64,000 nucleotides of DNA from Providencia rettgeri (GTDB taxonomy: Bacteria > Pseudomonadota > Gammaproteobacteria > Enterobacterales > Enterobacteriaceae). The translations under genes and the position numbers were made by a program. Below the pieces are notes generated by a model that made no database searches, was not told the DNA's origin, and saw only the letters and a program-made list of their open reading frames with translations. This document shows, piece after piece, positions 55,577-63,725 of the stretch (the stretch's first letter is position 1; every line of letters starts with the position of its first letter). Location: the NCBI RefSeq assembly GCF_023205015.1, contig NZ_CP096258.1, positions 2,666,001-2,730,000 on the forward strand. Direction: 5' to 3'.

Positions 55577-56436
55577 TGCCACAGACACTGATGCAACAGC
55601 AGACACTCACACAAACATCAATTTCGACCCCATGCTCAACCTGGTTATCCTGGTTAACGGCTACCCCACAAAATGATGTGTATTTTTTGATTAATACCCT
55701 ATCTGACCCCAATCCGATTAAACGGTTCTATGCCCATGATTGGATTGAGGAAGCCTTCCCGATTTACCACGGAACGGCATTGGCACATTTGGCTGAGGTG
55801 AGTCCTTGGCTCGTGAAAGTAAAACGGTCAAAATTATTTCACCTCGGTAAAATGTTAGACAGTGAGCCATTCAGCGACCCCAGTTGGGGCTGGGCGTATC
55901 AAAGTCAATTGGATTGGCGTACCCAAATCACCCACTGGCAAAAATACCAGTTCGCTTGGATGGGGGAGGAGAAAATCATTTTTCGCTTCTTTGATGCTCG
56001 CATTGCGCGTACGTTGTTACCTAAATTAGGCCGAGGCGACTGGGCATTACTGATGATGCCCGTTGAGAACTGCTTTATTGAAGAGAGTGAAACGAAGGTG
56101 ATTTATTCACGCCCTCCATATGCAGAGCCGTTCATTAGCCCTGCTGATTATATTCTCAGTGAAGCGTTGATTAAGGTCTGGCGAAATTCAGAACAAGCCT
56201 ATCTGAATGTGATTGATAATTTTTATATTCAATTTTGGGAAAACCATCCGACCTTAGCTGACCCGTTAGATGAGCCCGAAGGACGGCTAATAGGGCTTAT
56301 CCGTGAATGGATGGACGAGTGTCAACAAAAGCGCTTAGACACCGCGTATCTCTTTGATGATTTATTTTTGCGTTACCTTGATGAACATGGCTATTTACCC
56401 GACATGACAAGGAGTGCCAATGCCGTATCAGTATAA
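55576..56436 (+). CDS. DUF4123 T6SS effector-loading adaptor
   Basis: 286-residue protein of the DUF4123 (Tap/TEC chaperone) type, which loads a specific effector onto its VgrG. The N-terminal core (about residues 35-165) shows YFLINTLSDPN, LAHLAEVSPWLVKV, and FRFFDARIARTLLP, the last a family hallmark. Overlaps vgrG by one base, and its end overlaps the effector start by 17 bases, so all three are coupled. The location points to the lipase as its cargo. Confidence 0.9.
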   Translation: MPQTLMQQQTLTQTSISTPCSTWLSWLTATPQNDVYFLINTLSDPNPIKRFYAHDWIEEAFPIYHGTALAHLAEVSPWLVKVKRSKLFHLGKMLDSEPFSDPSWGWAYQSQLDWRTQITHWQKYQFAWMGEEKIIFRFFDARIARTLLPKLGRGDWALLMMPVENCFIEESETKVIYSRPPYAEPFISPADYILSEALIKVWRNSEQAYLNVIDNFYIQFWENHPTLADPLDEPEGRLIGLIREWMDECQQKRLDTAYLFDDLFLRYLDEHGYLPDMTRSANAVSV

Positions 56437-58351
56437 TGATCCCTATTGTGCAGATTGTTCTAAGCGCAAGGCATGGATTGAATGCGTGCTGGTTGATGAA
56501 TTTAACCAACCGTTAGCAGAAATGGCGTATACTTTAAAAGTCCGCAACGGTGTCATTAGAAAAGGTGTTACTGATGCGCAAGGGTATTTGAGGCAAGAAG
56601 ACTTACCCCGTACGGTGGCAACATTGACCATTGAGTCTCAAAAACTCACCGATGAAATGGAAAAGCGCCCACTGAGAACACTTCGAGGGGAGGATCACTC
56701 GACCGTCAAACCGGATGCACTATTACAAGGCTATTCCTATCGGTATGCGGTTATCGGGGAATTATGCGATAAAGCCCCGGATATCGATAAATGGGAATCT
56801 GCTCGTTTTGGGCTGCCGTATTATCATTTTCCCAAAGAAGACGAATTTAATGGGTTGAAATTCATGGGAGAAGATTTTAATCAGCGTCATATGATAGAAG
56901 TCTGTCCATTTAGAGCATGGTCGCTAATTCTCAATCACTCCCCAAACTATAATATGGTCAATGCTTATAATTTAGGGTTAATGTCATTGCTCGTGTATAA
57001 AGATGAGACCATGGTTGACCCAGATGAAGAAGAAAACATGCGGGAATTTATCAACACACCGGATACCACCACGTCTTTTTTCTATCAACAGTGTTTTGAT
57101 TTATCGACCGCCCCTATCATGGCGGACTTTCACGATTATCCTGCTATTGTGACAGATGTTCCTTTTAAAGAGCGCTATCGCCCTGCAATTTACTTAGACC
57201 TTCAACAAGTGAAAGACGCACCCAAGTTTGAACATGACACCCAAATGTTTTTTGTGGAAAACGACACGCAAATTATTGCCGCATGGCGAGGTACCGCTGG
57301 TGTAAGAGACGCGCTCACCGATGCAACGTATCGGCCCATTCCCTGCCCGAAAAGCATTCTTTCCGCCGAAAACGCCAAAGTACATAAAGGTTTTTTAGAT
57401 GCCTACCAATGTGTTGAAAAATATTTCAGTACGCAAATTGAAAAAATTCAAAATATATCAATTCACAAAAAATTATTTATTACCGGTCATAGTTTAGGGG
57501 GCGCACTCGCGTTATTGCACGCCAGCGAATTAAGAAACAATAATCCGCTCTTATACACCTATGGTAGCCCGCGTGTTTTTACGGGCAGTGGCGTTAACGC
57601 TTTAACATCCGTCACTCATTTTAGGCATGTCAATGATGCGGATACCGTTACCAGTGTACCATTCGATACCAATATGGATAACTGGCTATTTAATCTCTAT
57701 GGTCCATTGGGCACTGTTTTTGGGTTTGGCTGGACGCTGGCAACATCACCAACTATTCCACTGCAAAAAGCACTCCCTGATATGGGGGAGGTTTATTTCC
57801 ACCACGGCAACACCGTCAGCTTCTTTGAAGCCAGACAAATCGGTGAAGATCCAAAACATCCCGTCGGGGATGGAGCTGGTACCGTTCGCGCCCGTTGGCG
57901 TATGAATGGCAACTACAAATTTTACTTAGTCCCTGATATTGCCAATAAATTAAATGGTCAGTTAGAACAAGACCAAAAAAATTACATTCATGCCATCAAA
58001 GCAGACCGGACTCTTATCGATGAAATATTCCCTAAAGGTAACAACCCATCGTTAGACACGATTATGACCATGGCAACCGACCACTTTATGGCCAGTAAAT
58101 ACCAAATGATTATGAATAATCAGTTATTGAGTGTGTTAGAGCCCACAAAAACGCCTAAGTTAAGCGCTTCAAAACAGCGATTTGAAGAACTTATTCATCA
58201 TAAAGATGCTTATCCGTTAAACGCGCAGCGTAATACGACATTTATCGCGCTTGAAAACGCCCTTAAGAATGAGGTTAAACGAAGTACAGAAAAAGATGAT
58301 GTATTGAAACAGGCACTTGAACGCTATAAGGATAAAACGCATGAAATTTAA
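56420..58351 (+). CDS. T6SS lipase effector (class 3 lipase domain)
   Basis: 643-residue effector. The N-terminal region (about 10-70) is a beta-rich domain with CVLVDEFNQPLAEMAYTLKV and VTDAQGYL, as seen in many VgrG-linked effectors. A class 3 lipase/phospholipase domain (about 190-470) has the nucleophile elbow GHSLGGALA with Ser358. Plausible triad partners are Asp406 or Asp408 in NDADTVTSVP and His461 or His462 in VYFHHGN. A helical C-terminus follows. The ATG at 56420 has AAGGAG five bases upstream. It probably attacks membrane lipids in the periplasm of target cells. Its last 11 bases overlap the immunity gene. Confidence 0.88.
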   Translation: MPYQYNDPYCADCSKRKAWIECVLVDEFNQPLAEMAYTLKVRNGVIRKGVTDAQGYLRQEDLPRTVATLTIESQKLTDEMEKRPLRTLRGEDHSTVKPDALLQGYSYRYAVIGELCDKAPDIDKWESARFGLPYYHFPKEDEFNGLKFMGEDFNQRHMIEVCPFRAWSLILNHSPNYNMVNAYNLGLMSLLVYKDETMVDPDEEENMREFINTPDTTTSFFYQQCFDLSTAPIMADFHDYPAIVTDVPFKERYRPAIYLDLQQVKDAPKFEHDTQMFFVENDTQIIAAWRGTAGVRDALTDATYRPIPCPKSILSAENAKVHKGFLDAYQCVEKYFSTQIEKIQNISIHKKLFITGHSLGGALALLHASELRNNNPLLYTYGSPRVFTGSGVNALTSVTHFRHVNDADTVTSVPFDTNMDNWLFNLYGPLGTVFGFGWTLATSPTIPLQKALPDMGEVYFHHGNTVSFFEARQIGEDPKHPVGDGAGTVRARWRMNGNYKFYLVPDIANKLNGQLEQDQKNYIHAIKADRTLIDEIFPKGNNPSLDTIMTMATDHFMASKYQMIMNNQLLSVLEPTKTPKLSASKQRFEELIHHKDAYPLNAQRNTTFIALENALKNEVKRSTEKDDVLKQALERYKDKTHEI

Positions 58352-59221
58352 AGTGAATAAAACGGTATTGACTACATTGCTCGGCCTATTTTTTTTACAC
58401 GGCTGTGCAGCCAATAACAGTGCGTTTTCTCCCCCATTAGGCGGCGAAAATATTCATTTTACCGCCACTGTGCCTAACGAATTAGAAGCCTTACCCATTT
58501 CAGCCACTTATCGTTCTGAGACGTGTCGTAAAGAACGGCGAAACTCAAGCATGAAAACCTATACCATTCCCGGATTTCATCATGCCAACTACCCACTGAC
58601 TATTGGGCAATCAAACCAAGTCGAAACGCTCGTTCCTAAGTCAGGGGGCAGCCAATGCAATTGGAAACTCAGTAATATTAAATTTGAAGTCAAACTCAAA
58701 GACCCATCAAAAATTGATCCGTTAATATCAAAAAACTTTGGTATGGAAGCAACGTTTGTACTTGATAACAATGCACCAGCGACTTTTGATGGCGGCTATG
58801 AAAAAAAATCGGGGAATTTCAATGAAATATTAACGTTATTCCCTATGATTAGTCAAAGATATCCCAATGAAAACATAAAACAATTTTGGTTAATTGCAAA
58901 ATATGAAACCATGACGTATAAAGTAAAAGAAGCTAAAGAAATCAACATTAATATCGATTATAAATCTGATTTAAAAAGTTATTGGTATGGGATTAAAAAT
59001 AAAGGTGACTCTATGGCTACCCTTATTTACCCTAATGGTAAACAAGAAAAAACCAGAGAAATTTTACCCGAATATGAAAAACTGCTTGAAATATCAGAAT
59101 CCATGATTAAAGAATAAACAAACTAACCGCTATTTTCTATCGATCCAAATTTAAAATATCACTTTTAATTAGGGGAATAGGATATGCCATGATAGAGCCA
59201 CTATGTAAGGATAAGCCAGAA
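58193..59221 (+). repeat. Immunity array unit A (effector 3' end + immunity gene 1 + spacer)
   Basis: 1,029-bp unit that starts at a 25-base sequence in the effector 3' end (58193-58217) and ends just before its next copy. It is followed directly by unit B, which has the same order of parts. The effector-tail and spacer portions are nearly identical between units, while the immunity genes have diverged. Confidence 0.85.
58341..59117 (+). CDS. Periplasmic lipoprotein, probable lipase immunity protein 1
   Basis: 258-residue lipoprotein: basic start MKFKVNKTVL, hydrophobic core and lipobox-like LFFLHGC with the lipidated Cys at residue ~21. The -2 His is unusual for a lipobox. The mature part is a beta-rich domain with a Cys pair (SETCRKE and SQCNWKL) likely disulphide-bonded. 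The ATG at 58341 has AAGGA eight bases upstream; the frame is open to 58317 but that overlaps the effector. Its 11-base overlap with the lipase, and its lipoprotein nature, fit an immunity protein protecting the periplasm. Function inferred from position. Confidence 0.8.
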   Translation: MKFKVNKTVLTTLLGLFFLHGCAANNSAFSPPLGGENIHFTATVPNELEALPISATYRSETCRKERRNSSMKTYTIPGFHHANYPLTIGQSNQVETLVPKSGGSQCNWKLSNIKFEVKLKDPSKIDPLISKNFGMEATFVLDNNAPATFDGGYEKKSGNFNEILTLFPMISQRYPNENIKQFWLIAKYETMTYKVKEAKEININIDYKSDLKSYWYGIKNKGDSMATLIYPNGKQEKTREILPEYEKLLEISESMIKE

Positions 59222-59380
59222 ATTCATCATAAAGATGATTATCCGTTAAACGCGCAGCGTAATACGACGTTTATCGCGCTTGAAAACGCCCTTAAGAATG
59301 AGGTTAAACAAAGTACAGAAAAAGATGATGTATTGAAACAGGCACTTGAACGCTATAAGGATAAAACGCATGAAATTTAA
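59189..59380 (+). pseudogene. Effector 3'-end remnant fused to a foreign 5' end
   Basis: 63-codon frame. The first 13 residues (MIEPLCKDKPEIH) match the start of the broken gene at 60220. The next ~50, from HKDDYPLNAQRN to the end KDKTHEI, are nearly identical to the C-terminus of the lipase effector. The junction lies in the 25-base repeat at 59222-59246. It contains no catalytic part and is best read as scar DNA kept when an effector module was replaced or duplicated. Confidence 0.8.
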
Positions 59381-60252
59381 AGCGAATAAAACGGTATTGG
59401 TTATGCTGCTCGGCCTGTTTTTTTTACATGGCTGTGCAGCCAATAACAGTACGTTTTCACCCCCATTAGACGGTGAAAGCATTCATTTCACCGCCACCGT
59501 ACCTAGTGAACTAGAGGCCTTACCCATTTTAGCTACCTATCGTTCTGAAATCTGCCGCAAAGAAAACCGAACCTCCAATATGGAGGTCTACACGGTTCCG
59601 GGATACTATCGTAAGCAATACCCCCTAACGATGAATGCTTCGAATCAACTGGAAGCGAATATCCCTCAGTCTGGTTGAGGAAAATGTGATTGGAAACTCA
59701 GCAATTTTGTTTTTGAAGTCACACTTAAAGATCCGTCAAAAATTGATCCTTTAATATCAGATAATTTAGGTAAAAAAGTTAGCTTTGTATTAGACAATAA
59801 CTCGCCAGCCACATTTGATGGAGGTTATGAACAAAAATCAGGGGATTTTAATGAAACATTAACACTATTCCCTTTAATTACAGAAAGTTTTATTGGTGGT
59901 CACGAGAAGTCATTCTGGCTAATCGCAAAATACGAAACCATGACCTATAAAGTAAAAAACACCAAGAATATCAATGTTAATGTTGATTACAAATCCGACA
60001 TAAAAACTTATCGGATAGGAATTAAAAATAAAGATAATAATGAAATTGCAACTTTTATTTACTCAAATGGCGAAAAAGAAAAAACCAGATGGCTTTTTCC
60101 TGAATACAAAAAATTGATCGCGATATCAGAATCTATGACACAAAAATAAAAAACTAACTGCTATTTTCTGTCGTTTCAAATTTTAAATATCACTTTTAAT
60201 TTGGGGAATAGGATATGCCATGATAGAGCCACTATGTAAGGATAAGCCAGAA
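59222..60252 (+). repeat. Immunity array unit B (effector-tail remnant + orphan immunity gene + spacer)
   Basis: 1,031-bp second unit with the same layout as unit A. Its spacer (60150-60252) closely matches 59118-59221, and the next copy of the 25-base junction follows at 60253-60277. Confidence 0.85.
59370..60149 (+). pseudogene. Orphan immunity lipoprotein 2, interrupted by an in-frame TGA
   Basis: A second version of the immunity lipoprotein, full length (260 codons) but with a single TGA at 59676-59678 where copy 1 has GGC or GGG (QSG-stop-GKCDW versus KSGGSQCNW). No frameshift: reading resumes in frame to 60149. The N-terminal signal and lipobox are nearly identical to copy 1, while the mature part is only moderately similar. 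It has no cognate lipase gene, just a 3' remnant, so it looks like an orphan immunity gene from a lost or alternative effector, now inactivated. Confidence 0.85.
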
Positions 60253-60653
60253 ATTCATCATAAAGATGCTTATCCGTCTCATATTACGATGGGGGTTGGG
60301 GTGTCGAGTGGTAACGCAGATAACCTTTACAATAATATTGTTATCGGTTATCCCATCACAGTGTGCAACCCCTTGAATATTTGGCTTCACAGCAAACAAA
60401 ATTTAATGCAGCGTTTGAGGCAGCTTTGCAAGATGCGTTAGCCTGTACGGCACTGCGTGATGGAGAGCTTGTGCTGAGCTTTGAAGTCGAAGCGGGTATT
60501 TTTGCAGGTGATCCTCTGGGGCAATCTATTCCATCCATTTATTGGTACTACTTGGTGGATCGTCTGAAAGGCGAAATTGCGCCATTGCGTTACCGAAACG
60601 GTGATCCTAATGATAAACTTTATGGCTGTATTGATGAGGAAGGCACCGAATGA
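60220..60653 (+). pseudogene. Frameshifted unknown T6SS-island gene
   Basis: Begins MIEPLCKDKPEIHHKDAYPS and continues ITMGVGVSSGNADNLYNNIV as far as ITV (60363). The frame is then lost, but it resumes two bases later as QPLEYLASQQTKFNAAF and runs to 60653. Removing a duplicated TG (60364-60365, in GTGTG) would restore a single protein of ~143 residues. I do not recognise the family. It carries the third copy of the 25-base junction (60253-60277) and directly precedes, with an ATGA overlap, the membrane-protein gene. It could be a further effector remnant or a small accessory gene. Confidence 0.65.
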
Positions 60654-61576
60654 CGAGTTTATATACGGCAACAAAGCACCCAGAGCAATTAGAAACCACG
60701 CCATTGATTGAAGAAAGTCATCACTACGATGATCCGTTGGAGCCTCAAAAGCTGGTATTTTTAGATACGGTCAATAAACAGCGTTGTGTGATTAACTCCC
60801 CACAGCGGAATAGCCAACTTACTAATACGATCCCATTTTTTATCGTACTTTTAGTAATGGCTTGTTATACACTCTGGGGCTTTATGGATAGACACTCATC
60901 TAAAATGTATACATTTCAGGATACAATTAATTATAACAAAAGCATTTATGACTCATATAATGAACAAGGTAGCAGCCCTCCAAAATATTTAGATAAATAT
61001 GTTCCATACTTTAACAAAGAAAAAATAAGCATATGGACCTATATTAAAGCATATTATTCTGGTGAACTTAGCCGTAATAGCCAAGCGGAAATATTTTTAA
61101 TAATCGGCTGGCTAATTTTTTTCCCCGGTTTTTTGTGGCTATTGGGTTATCTCTCTTTCTTCACTCCTCCGGTTTACCTTATTGCGGATAGGCAAAGAGG
61201 AATACTGTATAGCTATGGGATGGGGAAAGTACGTTTAACGCGCTATGAAGATGCACAATTCGGCTATGCAGGTAAAATGCTGGCGATTAAACTGTATGGC
61301 ATTGATGAAAAAACAGGGCAATTGAAAACCATACTTTACAAGCCAAATGTTTCCCATTACTCCAGTTTCCTGACCAGCACCGACAGTGAAAACCATCGTT
61401 TTATCACGTTTCTCAATGCTTATATGCAAGAGGGGCGAGATGCCGTTTCGTCTGTCGATTACCAAGCTCGTAAACCCTTTTTGTTTTTTGGTAAAAACCC
61501 ACTTCCTACTGATTTTGAGCAACAGGTCGAACAGATTTTAGCAAAGCTTGATCAGGAGAAAAAACGCAATGCGTAG
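60650..61576 (+). CDS. Two-helix membrane protein in the T6SS island
   Basis: 308-residue inner-membrane protein with an acidic cytoplasmic start and hydrophobic helices at about residues 57-77 (IPFFIVLLVMACYTLWGFM) and 141-170 (IFLIIGWLIFFPGFLWLLGY). Between them lies a ~60-residue polar loop. A C-terminal domain follows beginning PPVYLIADRQRGILYSY. This layout resembles DUF6708-type proteins found next to T6SS PAAR genes, but that is a tentative match. Its start overlaps the preceding stop (ATGA) and its end overlaps the second PAAR gene. Possible immunity or accessory protein. Confidence 0.65.
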   Translation: MTSLYTATKHPEQLETTPLIEESHHYDDPLEPQKLVFLDTVNKQRCVINSPQRNSQLTNTIPFFIVLLVMACYTLWGFMDRHSSKMYTFQDTINYNKSIYDSYNEQGSSPPKYLDKYVPYFNKEKISIWTYIKAYYSGELSRNSQAEIFLIIGWLIFFPGFLWLLGYLSFFTPPVYLIADRQRGILYSYGMGKVRLTRYEDAQFGYAGKMLAIKLYGIDEKTGQLKTILYKPNVSHYSSFLTSTDSENHRFITFLNAYMQEGRDAVSSVDYQARKPFLFFGKNPLPTDFEQQVEQILAKLDQEKKRNA

Positions 61577-61838
61577 TCTTGTGAATGGCAGAAAACTCAT
61601 TTTAAAAAGTGATACGACGAATACTGGTGGCACGGTTCTAACGGCTTCTTCTCTCGCCAAGCAAACCCAAGGAATCGCCTGTGTGGGCGACTCTGTTTAT
61701 TGTCCTTCATGTAAAAAAACAGGGACTATCGTTGAAGGCGATAGCTTAATGAAAATTAATGGTATCCCTGTTGCATTAGAAGGTCACAAAGTCGCTTGTG
61801 GATGTTCTGGGGGCTGTGTACTTGTTGCTGTAGGCTAA
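61569..61838 (+). CDS. Second PAAR-domain protein
   Basis: 89-residue PAAR-like protein. It has GIACVGDSVYCPSCKKTGTI, IPVALEGHKVACGC and a Gly/Cys/Val-rich end, matching the layout of the first PAAR protein (53293-53568) with moderate identity. AGGAG lies ten bases upstream. Overlaps the preceding membrane-protein gene by eight bases. No VgrG accompanies it, so it probably belonged to a second, partly lost effector module or recruits its own cargo. Confidence 0.8.
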   Translation: MRSLVNGRKLILKSDTTNTGGTVLTASSLAKQTQGIACVGDSVYCPSCKKTGTIVEGDSLMKINGIPVALEGHKVACGCSGGCVLVAVG

Positions 61839-61932
61839 ATGTTAATGTGTTTTAACTTGCTCATATAGCTCGCATATCAGTATCACGTGTTGCTGCTTTA
61901 CTAATGACAAGCAAATATGCTCTAAATATTCA

Positions 61933-62040
61933 CGCTGTAGCTAGGCGACTAGAGAAGATATCTCGGGGAACATACAAATGTATGTGTCCCGCGTCGCCGA
62001 ATGTAGTCAACAACACTACAGCGCGAAGAATGACGAGTAC
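61933..62040. repeat. Large nested palindromic intergenic element
   Basis: Three nested arm pairs: CGCTGTAG (61933-61940) with CTACAGCG (62016-62023); GGCGAC (61944-61949) with GTCGCC (61993-61998); and GGGGAACATACA (61965-61976) with TATGTGTCCC (61981-61990) around an AATG loop. The element fills the gap between the island and yfbU. Its form suggests a dispersed ERIC-like or MITE-like repeat. Other copies cannot be checked here. Confidence 0.65.
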
Positions 62041-62534
62041 TAAGCGTTGAAGATTTGAGATATCTCTACTGCTGATAAATGATACTGCCTTGGACATGCA
62101 TGCCAAATCGCTAACATACGATTATATTTTTCCCACATTGGTGTTTGTGAGTTAAACCCATGCGTTCCGCTGTCAAAGTGGGTATAACGCCCTTCTGTGT
62201 TGACCATAAAACGGACATAGCTCAGATAACGCGCTTCTGTTGCGGCATCAAAGCCTAAAAATTGCACACGGCGGCCATCAATGTCTTCTTTGTTAGCCAT
62301 GTTGCTATAAGAGACTTGCAGCGCATGGTACATTTCCATGATATCAATAACCGTACGGCAGGTGTCTTCACTTAAATGACCAAAGTCTCTGTCTAACTCA
62401 CGCATTTGTAAACCGAAACCACGTTCAATAATGGTTTGTAAGCGGCGATAACGTTCTGCATTATCGGGGTCAAGCATGGTCATCATTTTATATTGATTAG
62501 ATAAGATCAAGCGTTGTGCGTTAGTCATTTCCAT
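62040..62534 (-). CDS. yfbU: YfbU family protein
   Basis: 164 residues, exactly the length of E. coli YfbU and highly similar throughout: MEMTNAQRLILSNQYKMM, ERYRRLQTIIERG, GFDAATEARYLSYVRFMV and the C-terminal WHACPRQYHLSAVEISQI. Cytoplasmic, function not established in the family. In E. coli it directly follows yfbT; here the T6SS island separates them, which marks yfbU as the right-hand edge of the insertion. Confidence 0.95.
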   Translation of the reverse strand: MEMTNAQRLILSNQYKMMTMLDPDNAERYRRLQTIIERGFGLQMRELDRDFGHLSEDTCRTVIDIMEMYHALQVSYSNMANKEDIDGRRVQFLGFDAATEARYLSYVRFMVNTEGRYTHFDSGTHGFNSQTPMWEKYNRMLAIWHACPRQYHLSAVEISQIFNA

Positions 62535-62673
62535 CAGGGTTCTCCCACTAAAAAGTATGGCTTATCTTCGCATTCAACATCAATCATAGACAGTGAAAAC
62601 ATCGCTTTTATTGATCTAAACACGTTTTTTGCATTACTTATTGTTAAATCTACCTTTTAATGGAAATCATTCC

Positions 62674-63129
62674 TTAGATATCTTCCAAAAAGGAACGGTC
62701 CAACTGCTTAAACGCACGTTTTAGCAAATCAGCTAACGCCATATAATCAGGTTGCTGTTCAACCGGTGCCATGACAATACCCGCTTCGGTAAATTTATCA
62801 CGGATCTCGTGAAACCAGCTCAACAAGCTCGATGGCAGAGGCGTCGCCGCACGTTTTCCTAACCACCATAAACCTTGCATTGGCAAGCTACAGGCAAACA
62901 GTGCCGTAGCAATGGCGGGACCAAGTTGCCCACCTAACGCGATTTGCCATGCTAATGTGAAAATTGCAATGGGCGGCATAAAACGAATACCAAAGCGAAC
63001 CGCCTTGTTAATGCGAATTTCGGGGAAGATTGGCGACAGTTTTTTCTCCATAGGAAAAGTCTTCAGATAGTGGTTACCTAATCTAAAGCGTTTAAAAAAA
63101 CCGGGCGGTGTACTTTGCAATGTACTCAT
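62674..63129 (-). CDS. yfbV: UPF0208 inner-membrane protein YfbV
   Basis: 151-residue protein with two hydrophobic helices at about residues 45-90 (RFMPPIAIFTLAWQIALGGQ; ATALFACSLPMQGLWWLG). GFFKRFRLGNHYLKTFPMEKKL at the N-terminus and the C-terminal LADLLKRAFKQLD are typical of YfbV. In E. coli YfbV helps limit Ter-macrodomain organisation. Located between yfbU and ackA as in E. coli. Confidence 0.93.
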   Translation of the reverse strand: MSTLQSTPPGFFKRFRLGNHYLKTFPMEKKLSPIFPEIRINKAVRFGIRFMPPIAIFTLAWQIALGGQLGPAIATALFACSLPMQGLWWLGKRAATPLPSSLLSWFHEIRDKFTEAGIVMAPVEQQPDYMALADLLKRAFKQLDRSFLEDI

Positions 63130-63725
63130 GAAACGTTTCCTATCGACTTCTTAAAAACTGGGGCAATAATTTATAAATTGCACGATAGTAAAATGATAGC
63201 ACATTTAAGATAACGAAATTATTTCATTACATTTACCTTAAGTTAAGTCACTTTACTCAATATCAGCTATTCTAATAGCAATGTAACCCTGTGCTATAAT
63301 ACCACTTTATACGTCACTTATGATTTTAATCAATCAAAGCGCCTATTTTTAAAAAAAACGTATAAAATATAAAATAATTTTAGTAGAATCTACCGCATTT
63401 AGAATTGCTGTTGCATTTGTTACTTTTTAGCTTTATCCATCTTCAAAACAGAAGATAGACAACAGTTATATATATTGGGGTTATTGGTCGTTATTTCAAC
63501 ACTAGGTGCAAAGGTTTACTTTTATAGGCTTTTGCTGAAAAAAATAGCGTCTGTTTTATCAACTCCATAGGGATCTCACGATCTTTAACTTTTTCGCCTT
63601 TAACATGATATCAATCATGATGTTTCAGGTCATAAATACGCTAGGCTTTAGCTGTATATTTTTAATCTGAGTCTTTTCATGTTGTTTAAAAGGCTTCACA
63701 ACAACAATTAACGATAGGTATTTCC
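63130..63725. promoter_or_regulatory. yfbV-ackA divergent promoter region
   Basis: 596 bp with no gene. An FNR-like palindrome ATGAT-ATCA-ATCAT (63605-63618) differs from the TTGAT-N4-ATCAA consensus at one base per half and lies ~110 bp before ackA, which is oxygen-regulated in E. coli. A ribosome site (AGG) lies near 63716. Confidence 0.4.

Noticed and set aside
59676..59678. TGA read as selenocysteine in immunity copy 2
   Set aside because: The aligned residue in copy 1 is Gly, no SECIS-like hairpin was evident and lipoprotein immunity proteins are not selenoproteins; a nonsense change is simpler.
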